Origin: JBCCSZ01 sp039821145
Lineage (GTDB): Bacteria > Bacteroidota > Bacteroidia > Chitinophagales > Saprospiraceae
Length of the DNA stretch: 64,000 nucleotides
Assembly (NCBI GenBank): GCA_039821145.1
Contig: JBCBOS010000001.1
Location: 434,001 to 498,000, forward strand
Direction of reading: 5' to 3'
The position numbers were made by a program, and so were the translations under genes. Positions 44,374 to 52,118 of this stretch are shown piece after piece. The notes under the pieces were generated by a model that did not search any database, had not been told where the DNA came from, and saw nothing but the letters and a program-made list of their open reading frames with translations. Position 1 is the first letter of the stretch; each line of letters begins with the position of its first letter.

Positions 44374-47300
44374 TCATTCCAAGGCAACAATCAGGTCATC
44401 TTGCTCCACCAAGGACTTTTCTGACAATGGGACGGACAGCACAGTGCCTGCCATTGGAGCAGTAATGGTACTTTCCATTTTCATGGCCTCGATGACAAAT
44501 AGGGGGGTATTGATCTCCACTTTGTCTCCGGGCTTGACGAGGATGCGAGAGATTTTTCCCTGCAATGGCGCACCAATTTCTTTTTCGCCTGATGCCTTGG
44601 CATTGCGCACGATCTCCAAATCCAAGGTGCGGTCACTGACTTCAATTGAACGGGTTTGGCCATTCATGGTGAAAAAGACCAAGCGGCTGCCAGACGCACT
44701 GGGCTCCGTCATGTTGAGATAGCGAACGATGACGGTTTTCCCCCTTTCAATTTCGACCAATATTTCTTGGTTGGGCGCCAGGCCGTAGAAAAATGCAGGC
44801 GTTGGCAAAATGCGGACAGTGCCATAGGTTTCGTAATGCTCGTTGTAGTCTCGGAATACCTTGGGATACAGTTTGTAGGAAATGAAATCTTTGAAGCTTT
44901 GGTGCTTGCCAAAATTCTTTTGAAATTCCACCAGCTCTGCATCAAAGTCAATCGGGGCGAGGTGTGCATTCGGCCGATCCGTATAAGGACTTTCCTCCTT
45001 GAGAATCATCTTTTGGACTTCCTCGGGGAAGCCTCCGCCAATTTGCCCCAGGTCTCCTCGCATGAGGGCTTTGACACTCTCGGGAAAGGCGAGTCGATCT
45101 CCCTGTTGGACAACTTGCTCCTTGGTCAAGCCATTGGAAGTCATGAACATGGCCATGTCACCCACAACCTTGGAGGAAGGGGTCACTTTGATGATGTTGC
45201 CGAAGAGTTCATTGGCCGCTTTGTAATTGGCTTTGATGGTTTCAAATTGTTCTTCCAATCCCAGTCCCCTGGCTTGTGGCCGCAGATTGGAGTATTGTCC
45301 CCCTGGGATTTCGGTATCGTATACTTCGGCAGAACCCGCCCGCAATTCTGTTTCAAAAGCGTAATAATAAGCGCGAACAGCTTCCCAATAGTTGGAAAAG
45401 CGATTGAGGGTGGGCAGTCGCATGTCTGTACTGCGCTCGTGCCCTTCCATCATGGCCACCACAGAGTTGAAATTTGGCTGACTCGTCAGGCCACTCATGC
45501 TCGCAATGGCAACATCGACCACATCGACATTGGCTTCGATGGCTTTCAAGTAAGTAGCTGGCTGGATGCTGCTGGTGTCATGGGTGTGCAAATGAATGGG
45601 CAGATCAACCGCCTCGCGCAGAGCTGGGATCAGCATTTCTGCAGCCCGGGGCTTGAGCAAGCCCGCCATGTCCTTGATGGCCAAGATGTGGGCGCCCTCA
45701 TCCTCAAGCCGCTTGGCCAGATCGGTGTAGTATTGCAGATCAAATTTGGAGCGAGTAGGGTCAGAGATGTCTCCTGTATAGCAAAGACAGGCCTCGGCAA
45801 TTTTTCCCGCCTTGCGAACCCGACGAATGGATACTTTCATGGCCTCCACCCAATTGAGGCTGTCGAAAATTCGGAAAATGTCAATGCCCGTTTCCGCCGC
45901 ACAATCGATGAATCGCTCCACCAGATTGTCCGGATAGGCGGTATATCCAACTGCATTGGAGCCTCTGAGCAACATCTGGAAAAGGGTGTTGGGGATGGCC
46001 TTGCGAAGCAGTTCGAGTCGCGCCCAGGGGCATTCCTTCAAAAAGCGCAAAGAAACATCAAAGGTGGCACCACCCCAGACTTCCATGCTGAACAATTTGT
46101 CTCCCATGTGCCGACTGTAGCTCTCTGCGACTTGCATCATGTCATAGGTCCGCATGCGAGTGGCGAGCAGGGACTGATGTGCATCGCGGAAGGTGGTATC
46201 GGTATACTGAATGCTTTTTTGGTCTTTGAGCCAAGTGGCCAATCCCTCTGGGCCCAGCTCGTCCAACAGTTGCTTGGTCCCTGCTGGGTACTCGGCATTC
46301 TCATCAAACTCGGGGACAACAGGCTGGCGAAATTGATCCATCAATCGCTTGTCCTTGAACTTGACATCCTGATTGCCATTGACAATCACCTCTGCCAAGT
46401 ACTTCAACACCTTGGTTCCCCGATCGCGACGCCGCGGCAGCAGCAAGAGTTCTTGGTTTTCTTTGATGAAGTTGACCGTCGCCTTCCCCTTGACAAAGGT
46501 CTCATTGGTCAGTAGATTCAGCAAGTAATCAATGTTGGTTTTGACGCCTCGCACCCGAAACTCGCGCAGGGCCCGATGCAGGCGTTCGGCCGCCCCCTTC
46601 ATGGTCCGACCGTGCGCTGTAACCTTGACCAATAAGCTGTCAAAATAAGGAGAGATGACCGCCCCGGGATAGGCACTTCCAGCATCGAGTCGAATGCCAA
46701 AACCACTGGCAGAGCGATAAGCGATGAGGGTGCCGTAGTTGGGCTTGAAATCCTCGGCAGGATCTTCTGTGGTGATCCGGCATTGGATGGCACAGCCGTT
46801 GATCTTGATGCCCTCCTGTTGATCGATCATCAAGGTGGGATGGGACAATGGATAGCCCATGCAAACCAAAATCTGGGAGCGGACCAAGTCGATGCCCGTG
46901 ATCTGTTCTGTGATGGTATGCTCTACTTGTATGCGGGGATTCACCTCGATGAAGTAGATGTTTTCCTCTTGATCCAACAGAAACTCTACTGTTCCCGCAC
47001 AAGAATAGTCTGCCGCCCGGCACAGGGTCAGGGCGTATTCGTACAGTTTTTCCTTGGTGGTTGAACTCAAGGTAAGGCTGGGTGCGATTTCCACCACCTT
47101 TTGAAAGCGACGCTGCACGGAGCAATCCCGTTCGTAAAGGTGGATGAGATTGCCGTGCTTGTCACCAAAAATCTGGACTTCTATGTGTTTGGGCCTGTCG
47201 ATGAATTTCTCCAAAAAAACGGTATCATCCCCAAAAGCTGTGCGCGCCTCCTGCCGGGCCTCGTGGTATTCGGTCGACAATTCATCGGCCGATCGAACGA

Positions 47301-47832
47301 CCCGCATGCCCCTGCCTCCCCCACCGGAAGCTGCTTTGACCATGATGGGAAATCCAATTCGCTCTGCCTCCTTCAAGGCGATCTCCACCGTATCAAGAGA
47401 TTCTTTGCTGTCTTCGATGAGGGGAATGTTCAGCTCCCGAGCCAGTTTTTTGCTGACCACCTTGTCCCCCACTTTCTCCATCGCCTCCGGATCGGGTCCA
47501 ATGAAAATGATGCCTTCCTCCCGGCAACGCCTTGCAAAACGCACGTTTTCAGACAAAAAACCATAGCCCGGATGAATGGCCTCCACTTGGTGCTCCTTGG
47601 CCACGCGAAGAATCTCCTCTATGTCCAGATAAGGTTTGAGTGGTTCGTCGTCTGGTCCGATTTGATAGCTCTCATCCGCCTTGTAGCGGTGCAAGGAATA
47701 GCGGTCTTCAAAGGTGTAGACAGCGACGGTTCTCAGTTGCAATTCAGAGGCAGCCCGAAGGATGCGAATCGCAATTTCTCCCCGGTTGGCAACCAATAAT
47801 TTCTTGAAGCGATGGTGTGAAATTTTTGACAT
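44374..47832 (-). CDS. pyc: Pyruvate carboxylase
   Basis: The 1,152-residue biotin enzyme makes oxaloacetate from pyruvate, bicarbonate and ATP, feeding the TCA cycle and gluconeogenesis. Domains are in the normal single-chain order. Biotin carboxylase is at ~10-460 (KKLLVANRGEIAIRI, ATP-grasp MVKAASGGGGRGMR, FIEVNPRIQVEHT). The HMGL-like carboxyltransferase barrel is at ~545-820 (DTTFRDAHQSLLATRMRT, with metal-binding HLHTHDTS). The PYC/OADA domain is at ~840-1050 and the biotinyl domain at the C-terminus, with the biotinylated Lys in VIEAMKMEST. Length is typical of alpha4 pyruvate carboxylases. The gene is monocistronic with a hairpin terminator right after the stop. No anomaly is seen. 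Confidence 0.98.
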   Translation of the reverse strand: MSKISHHRFKKLLVANRGEIAIRILRAASELQLRTVAVYTFEDRYSLHRYKADESYQIGPDDEPLKPYLDIEEILRVAKEHQVEAIHPGYGFLSENVRFARRCREEGIIFIGPDPEAMEKVGDKVVSKKLARELNIPLIEDSKESLDTVEIALKEAERIGFPIMVKAASGGGGRGMRVVRSADELSTEYHEARQEARTAFGDDTVFLEKFIDRPKHIEVQIFGDKHGNLIHLYERDCSVQRRFQKVVEIAPSLTLSSTTKEKLYEYALTLCRAADYSCAGTVEFLLDQEENIYFIEVNPRIQVEHTITEQITGIDLVRSQILVCMGYPLSHPTLMIDQQEGIKINGCAIQCRITTEDPAEDFKPNYGTLIAYRSASGFGIRLDAGSAYPGAVISPYFDSLLVKVTAHGRTMKGAAERLHRALREFRVRGVKTNIDYLLNLLTNETFVKGKATVNFIKENQELLLLPRRRDRGTKVLKYLAEVIVNGNQDVKFKDKRLMDQFRQPVVPEFDENAEYPAGTKQLLDELGPEGLATWLKDQKSIQYTDTTFRDAHQSLLATRMRTYDMMQVAESYSRHMGDKLFSMEVWGGATFDVSLRFLKECPWARLELLRKAIPNTLFQMLLRGSNAVGYTAYPDNLVERFIDCAAETGIDIFRIFDSLNWVEAMKVSIRRVRKAGKIAEACLCYTGDISDPTRSKFDLQYYTDLAKRLEDEGAHILAIKDMAGLLKPRAAEMLIPALREAVDLPIHLHTHDTSSIQPATYLKAIEANVDVVDVAIASMSGLTSQPNFNSVVAMMEGHERSTDMRLPTLNRFSNYWEAVRAYYYAFETELRAGSAEVYDTEIPGGQYSNLRPQARGLGLEEQFETIKANYKAANELFGNIIKVTPSSKVVGDMAMFMTSNGLTKEQVVQQGDRLAFPESVKALMRGDLGQIGGGFPEEVQKMILKEESPYTDRPNAHLAPIDFDAELVEFQKNFGKHQSFKDFISYKLYPKVFRDYNEHYETYGTVRILPTPAFFYGLAPNQEILVEIERGKTVIVRYLNMTEPSASGSRLVFFTMNGQTRSIEVSDRTLDLEIVRNAKASGEKEIGAPLQGKISRILVKPGDKVEINTPLFVIEAMKMESTITAPMAGTVLSVPLSEKSLVEQDDLIVALE

Positions 47833-47946
47833 TCAAATAGGTTTTCCATTGTGAGATGAAACAGAAGTTGGATTTGGCAGGGTCATATTAGCTAATGTAC
47901 TAATAAATGTGGAGAGCATCGAACTGTTCAAAGAGCAGATAAAATA

Positions 47947-47980
47947 ATTCAGGGGCTGATGCGCACACCAGCCCCTGAAT
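47947..47980 (-). terminator. Rho-independent terminator after the DUF2911 gene
   Basis: ATTCAGGGGCTG and CAGCCCCTGAAT are perfect 12-base complements around a ten-base loop. On the minus strand they are followed by TATTTTATC. It lies 43 bases downstream of the stop. Confidence 0.65.
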
Positions 47981-48022
47981 CGATGGAAAATACATCGTCT
48001 GAGTGATTGGACAGACAGACGT

Positions 48023-49123
48023 TTACTTCATGGCAATGGGAACTTCCACCTGAGTGCGGTCCCATGCGACGATCATGTGTACCAATTTGTCGGTTTTCTT
48101 CTGAAACATCACAGACAATGCCTCTACTTCCTCTTTGGTTTGGGCAGTGGGCACGGTGATGCTGGCGATGTTGTTTGCAGGATCGTGTCCGAAGGTTCCC
48201 CAGGAAGGAATTCCGGTGTGGATGACCAACTCCCATTTGTCGGCATGTGGGACGGCCATGATTCCGTAGCGACCAGCTTTCACGTCTTTGTCACCAAATT
48301 TTACGTCTTCGAAAAAGGTGATTTCAGTGGTTTCGTTGGCTCCCATTCTCCAAGGCTCCCCATACTTCAGCATTTCGCCAAAGATGTTGCGGCCCTTCTT
48401 CTGTGGGCGGCTGTAGACCACTCGTACTTTTGGAACGGCAGCCTCTTTTTCGGCACCTTCCAAGTAGTTGCGCACGCGAGAGTTGCGTGGGTACTGGGCC
48501 AAGTCCATTGGGCTCTTGTCGTCGGTGGCCAAAAACAGTGGGTTGAAGTTGATGGGCAGGCGCACTCTGGTCTGGTCCCATTCGAAAACCATGTGGCAAT
48601 TGTCGTCATCGATCTTTTGAAATCCGATGGTAAAGGACTCCCGGCTCTCCGGGGTATTGATCACAGGCAGAGAGACAGCAACGAGGTCTTTGCTGACATC
48701 GCGGTTCTTGGTGCCTCCAATGTGTCTTTCGGAAGAGACCTTGAGAATCCACTGAGAAGGGTAGACCTCTGCAAACATGGTGTAATAACCAGGGTTGATG
48801 GTGACCCCACCGATTTCTACAGGTACTTGGAAAAGCACTTCGGTCGCCTCATTGGCTCCCAATCGCCAATCTTGTCCAAAGGGGACCAGGCCACCAAAGA
48901 TTTTCCGGTCTTTCTTCATGGGACGAGAGTAGAGTGCTTTGATCTTCAGTGATGTGTTTTGGGCATCACCCGTCAGGTAGTTTCGCCAGGCGGCTTCTCT
49001 GGGATAAGTCGCTGCATCCAAAGGACTTTTGTCCATGGAAGGATATTTCATTTCCTGCGCATCCAACAGCTGCAGCCCCATCAAAAACAAGCAGCACAAT
49101 AGGCTAATACGTTTGAAATTCAT
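48023..49123 (-). CDS. Secreted protein with two DUF2911 domains
   Basis: The 366-residue protein has a signal peptide (MNFKRISLLCCLFLMGLQLLDAQ) followed by two homologous halves, each a DUF2911 domain: Y..R...NYL.G, LK.....YSRP.KK.RKIFGGLVPFG..WRLGANEATE, INPGYYTMFAEV....W.L.....H and the matching second copy VRVVYSRPQKKGRNIFGEMLKYGEPWRMGANETTE...AGRYGIMAVP. DUF2911 is widespread and common in Bacteroidota, with no established biochemical role. Most members that I recall have one domain, so this is a duplicated form. It should be periplasmic or surface-exposed. It is monocistronic, with a -7 element upstream and a strong terminator downstream. Confidence 0.92.
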   Translation of the reverse strand: MNFKRISLLCCLFLMGLQLLDAQEMKYPSMDKSPLDAATYPREAAWRNYLTGDAQNTSLKIKALYSRPMKKDRKIFGGLVPFGQDWRLGANEATEVLFQVPVEIGGVTINPGYYTMFAEVYPSQWILKVSSERHIGGTKNRDVSKDLVAVSLPVINTPESRESFTIGFQKIDDDNCHMVFEWDQTRVRLPINFNPLFLATDDKSPMDLAQYPRNSRVRNYLEGAEKEAAVPKVRVVYSRPQKKGRNIFGEMLKYGEPWRMGANETTEITFFEDVKFGDKDVKAGRYGIMAVPHADKWELVIHTGIPSWGTFGHDPANNIASITVPTAQTKEEVEALSVMFQKKTDKLVHMIVAWDRTQVEVPIAMK

Positions 49124-49166
49124 TCTTGCAATTTTTTAAATGATACAACAATAATGGGAAAGACTG

Positions 49167-49174
49167 CAAATGTA
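49167..49174 (-). promoter_or_regulatory. Candidate -7 promoter element for the DUF2911 gene
   Basis: CAAATGTA reads TACATTTG on the minus strand, matching TAnnTTTG, 44 bases before the start codon. A TTG lies 22 bases further upstream, one base beyond the usual spacing. Confidence 0.45.
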
Positions 49175-49316
49175 GCGAAATATTGCGTGCCGAGGACAAG
49201 GGAGGGAGTTGGGATTTGAGATTTGGGGGCCGGGTGTCCTGGGGCGGGCATTTTACAGAGTACATCATTCCAGATAAAAACCGTATTTTCACCCCATCAA
49301 ACAAATCCACAAACAC

Positions 49317-50069
49317 ATGAAATACGTCCTGCCGATCATCATACTGTTCTCCATCTTCTTCTCCTGCTCCAAAACCAGCCAAAAGGCCCTGTCACAAGAG
49401 GCGAAGCTCATTGCCGCTGCTGTACAAGCACATGGGGGGGCGCTCTACCAAAAGGCAAACTATTCTTTCGTATTTCGGGGCACCAACTACAGTTTTCGGC
49501 ACAATGGGCAAGATTTTACCTACGAACGTTTTTACGAGAAAAAGGACAAGAAGATTGTTGACAGGCTGACCAACGCCGGGTTCCAACGCAGCGTCAACGG
49601 AGAAAAACAGCCGCTCAATGCGCGCGACAGCATCCGCTTCGGCAATTCGCTCAACTCGGTCATTTATTTTGCCCTGCTCCCCTACAAGTTGGAAGACCCC
49701 GCCGTCAAAAAGGCCTACAAGGGAAGCGTTTTCATCAAGGGACAAGAGTACCAGGTCGTAGAGGTGAGCTTCCGGGAAGAAGGAGGCGGGACTGATTTTG
49801 AGGATGTTTTTTACTACTGGCTGCACAAAGACAATCACACCGTCGATTACCTGGCCTACCAATTTCACGTCAACAAAGGTGGGGTCCGCTTTCGGTCGGC
49901 CTACAACCCGCGCATCATCGATGGCATTCGCTTTCAAGACTATGTCAATTACAAAGCAGATGCCGACACCCCACTGGCCCAACTTCCCAAGCTCTTTGAA
50001 GAAGGCAAACTGAGCGAGTTGTCGCGAATCGAACTGAAAGATGTCAAATTGCTGCCCCCGAATATGTAA
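49317..50069 (+). CDS. DUF6503 family lipoprotein
   Basis: The 250-residue protein has a lipoprotein signal with Cys17 (FSIFFSCSKTS). The mature part opens with LIAAAVQAHGGALYQKANYSFVFRGTNYSF, continues with long beta-strands (FTYERFYEKKDKKIVDRLTNAGFQRSVNGE, NSVIYFALLPYKLEDPAVKKAYKG, VEVSFREEGGGTDFEDVFYYWLHKDNHTVDYLAYQF) and ends with a GIRFQDYVNYK strand. This matches the DUF6503 family of Bacteroidota, which resembles LolA/LolB-like half-barrels that bind lipid, though that link is inference. It should be anchored to the outer membrane or inner membrane by lipid. It is monocistronic, with a hairpin terminator ~170 bases downstream. Confidence 0.82.
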   Translation: MKYVLPIIILFSIFFSCSKTSQKALSQEAKLIAAAVQAHGGALYQKANYSFVFRGTNYSFRHNGQDFTYERFYEKKDKKIVDRLTNAGFQRSVNGEKQPLNARDSIRFGNSLNSVIYFALLPYKLEDPAVKKAYKGSVFIKGQEYQVVEVSFREEGGGTDFEDVFYYWLHKDNHTVDYLAYQFHVNKGGVRFRSAYNPRIIDGIRFQDYVNYKADADTPLAQLPKLFEEGKLSELSRIELKDVKLLPPNM

Positions 50070-50141
50070 GAGCTCGTCTAAAGTTAATCTTTTCGCTAAT
50101 ATGAGCGTCTTTCTTCACCATCCTTCAGCTATTCCTCGGCA

Positions 50142-50159
50142 CGTAGCCTCCGGCTATGC
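50142..50159. repeat. Dispersed palindromic repeat, copy 2
   Basis: These 18 bases (CGTAGCCTCCGGCTATGC) are identical to 29285-29302. The flanks also share a run with AAAATGAG and TCGTCT on the right side. Confidence 0.6.
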
Positions 50160-50237
50160 ACCTCAAAATGAGCTTCGTCTGGCTGTGAAATCCATCTCAT
50201 ATTATCTGAAAAACTAAATTTGGACAAGCTCTAAAAC

Positions 50238-50278
50238 AAAACCCGAATCATCTCCAAGGGGAAACATCCGGGTTTTTA
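50238..50278 (+). terminator. Rho-independent terminator between the DUF6503 and hydrolase genes
   Basis: AAAACCCG (50238-50245) and CGGGTTTT (50269-50276) are perfect complements, the stem can extend inward through AT pairs, and a T follows. The A/T-rich outer arms let it work in either direction. Confidence 0.55.
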
Positions 50279-50508
50279 CTCAACTGCTATGGTTCTTTTG
50301 ATCGTCCGAAGCCCAATCTCCTGGTGGGCTCAGTCATCATGATGTGTCTCCAGAACCCCAGCCGTACCCAAAGGCAAGCACCATTCGAGCGAGAATCACC
50401 TGCCCAAGCCCATTTTTTCGAGACCAATGGACATTTTTTTGAATCCCCAAAATCCAAAGGGCTGCGATTGGAGTATATTATGTGATCGCTAACGCAAAAA
50501 AGCAAGAC

Positions 50509-51852
50509 ATGCAGAAAATCTACCCCCTTCTACTCCTCCTTCTCTGCCCACTTTTATCGATTTCACAGTCTCCAAACGACCAACAACTTCTCCTGGGTTG
50601 GTGGGAAGGGGCCTTCATCAAGGCCAACTCCTATCAGAAGATCGAACTCAACTTTACCCAAAAAGACCAAGAGGTATTTGGCTTTCAAGTCATGGAAGAA
50701 TGGCATCCTTCCTTCGGAGAATTTCAAGTGCCCGTGCAAATCGATTCTACCGGCACGATCCGATTGACCACTGGCTATGGCAAGGCAGAGCTGAAACTGG
50801 ACAAAAACAACCTGGAATTGCTTGGCCAAATCACAGATGTCAGTCCCATCATCTACCTACATCTGAAGAAAGTCCCTCCCAAACCAACCCCCAACTACCG
50901 AATCGAAGAGGTGAGCATCAACAGCCGAGGGGCCAAAATCGCCGGACATCTTCACATTCCCCAAAACAGCCAACACCACACGGCCATCATCATCGTGGGC
51001 GGAAGGGGCTGCTATCCATCTGAGCCTCAATACGACTTGAATGCAAAGTTTTTGAGAGAATATGGGGTCTCTGTCCTGGCATACCAAAAAAGAGGCACGG
51101 GACAATCTACGGGTGATTGCGCAACGGCCAGCATCCAAAACTTGGCCACTGACCTCAAAAATGTAAAAGAATTCCTGGCATCGCATCCCAACAACTATCA
51201 AAAGATCGGTGTGCTGGGAGCCAGTGCTGGTGGATGGACCATGACCAAGGCACAAGAAATGACCGATTTTGACTTCATGATCAGCATCGTCGGGCCTTCC
51301 ACCTCTGTCAAAGAGCAACAATTGCAGTCCATGGATTATGGCTCCGAATTTTTCAATCTCGAACCACAAGCCCTCCAAAATCTAGAGACCTATACCAAGC
51401 TCATGCTGGAAGCAGATGCCACAGAAGAGACCTTTGCCCAGATGAATGCCCTGCTCGCCAATGCAGAGCAAGAAGGATGGAAGCAGTTGTTGGAAGACAC
51501 GGATGTATCCAGCTCCGTGGAAGGCCTCAACAATCTTTGGGTCCGCAGACATGCATATGCCCCCAAAAACGTCTTGATGACATACGACAAACCCTTCCTG
51601 GCCATTTATGGGGAGAAAGACTGGATCGTGCCACACGAGGAAAACATCCAATTGCTGGAAGAGTGCTTTGCCAATAGAAAGGACCAATTGACGACCCTCG
51701 TTGTGCATGGTGCTGGACACGGCATGGAAACCGAGGCTGAGTGGATCAATTTGGACCCCAATCGGTCCTACTGGCGCTTTTTCCGCATCTCGCCAGCACT
51801 TAGAATCGCCATGATCGACTTTTTGCACAAACACAATTTGATCAAACAATAA
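50509..51852 (+). CDS. Secreted alpha/beta hydrolase
   Basis: The start chosen is ATG at 50509 (signal peptide MQKIYPLLLLLLCPLLSISQ), giving 447 residues. An upstream GTG at 50482 would spoil the signal. The N-terminal ~130 residues are a beta-rich extension (WWEGAF...FGFQVMEEW). The alpha/beta hydrolase core follows: HTAIIIVGGRGCYPS (oxyanion region), YGVSVLAYQKRGTGQSTG, nucleophile Ser in GVLGASAGGW, Asp in YGEKDWIVP, and His in VHGAGHGME. This is the S33/dienelactone-type layout, so it should be an active esterase or peptidase in the periplasm or outside. The substrate is unknown. It is separate from the receptor gene downstream by ~265 bases. Confidence 0.9.
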   Translation: MQKIYPLLLLLLCPLLSISQSPNDQQLLLGWWEGAFIKANSYQKIELNFTQKDQEVFGFQVMEEWHPSFGEFQVPVQIDSTGTIRLTTGYGKAELKLDKNNLELLGQITDVSPIIYLHLKKVPPKPTPNYRIEEVSINSRGAKIAGHLHIPQNSQHHTAIIIVGGRGCYPSEPQYDLNAKFLREYGVSVLAYQKRGTGQSTGDCATASIQNLATDLKNVKEFLASHPNNYQKIGVLGASAGGWTMTKAQEMTDFDFMISIVGPSTSVKEQQLQSMDYGSEFFNLEPQALQNLETYTKLMLEADATEETFAQMNALLANAEQEGWKQLLEDTDVSSSVEGLNNLWVRRHAYAPKNVLMTYDKPFLAIYGEKDWIVPHEENIQLLEECFANRKDQLTTLVVHGAGHGMETEAEWINLDPNRSYWRFFRISPALRIAMIDFLHKHNLIKQ

Positions 51853-52118
51853 AGATTTTGGAAACCTTTTCGCCATTGAGAAAGTTTCACTACAAACAGC
51901 ATAACAAATACACCAATTCATTTGCGATTTTCCCAAGTAGAGAATCATCCTGAGAGACTTTCAACAAATATTTTCGGAAGACCTGAGTCCAAGACTTCAC
52001 GAGCCAACGATGGGCAGCTTTCATGCGCAAAACCCATTCGTTGATCGAAAATCAGACTCATGCTTTCGCCAATAGATGTACTTTGCCATTCGATTTGATT
52101 ATGTACCAATCTTTTGCA

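Larger units (their letters stand above)
50070..50508. other. Intergenic region with dispersed-repeat copy 2 and a terminator
   Basis: No gene is seen in 439 bases. The region holds the 18-base repeat shared with 29285-29302 and a terminator at 50238-50278. The alpha/beta hydrolase frame is open back to GTG 50482, but its signal peptide begins at 50509. Confidence 0.55.

Noticed and set aside
44656..46515. 619-residue open frame antisense to pyc
   Set aside because: It overlaps the pyruvate carboxylase carboxyltransferase domain on the other strand. Long antisense frames arise here from codon bias, and its translation matches no family.
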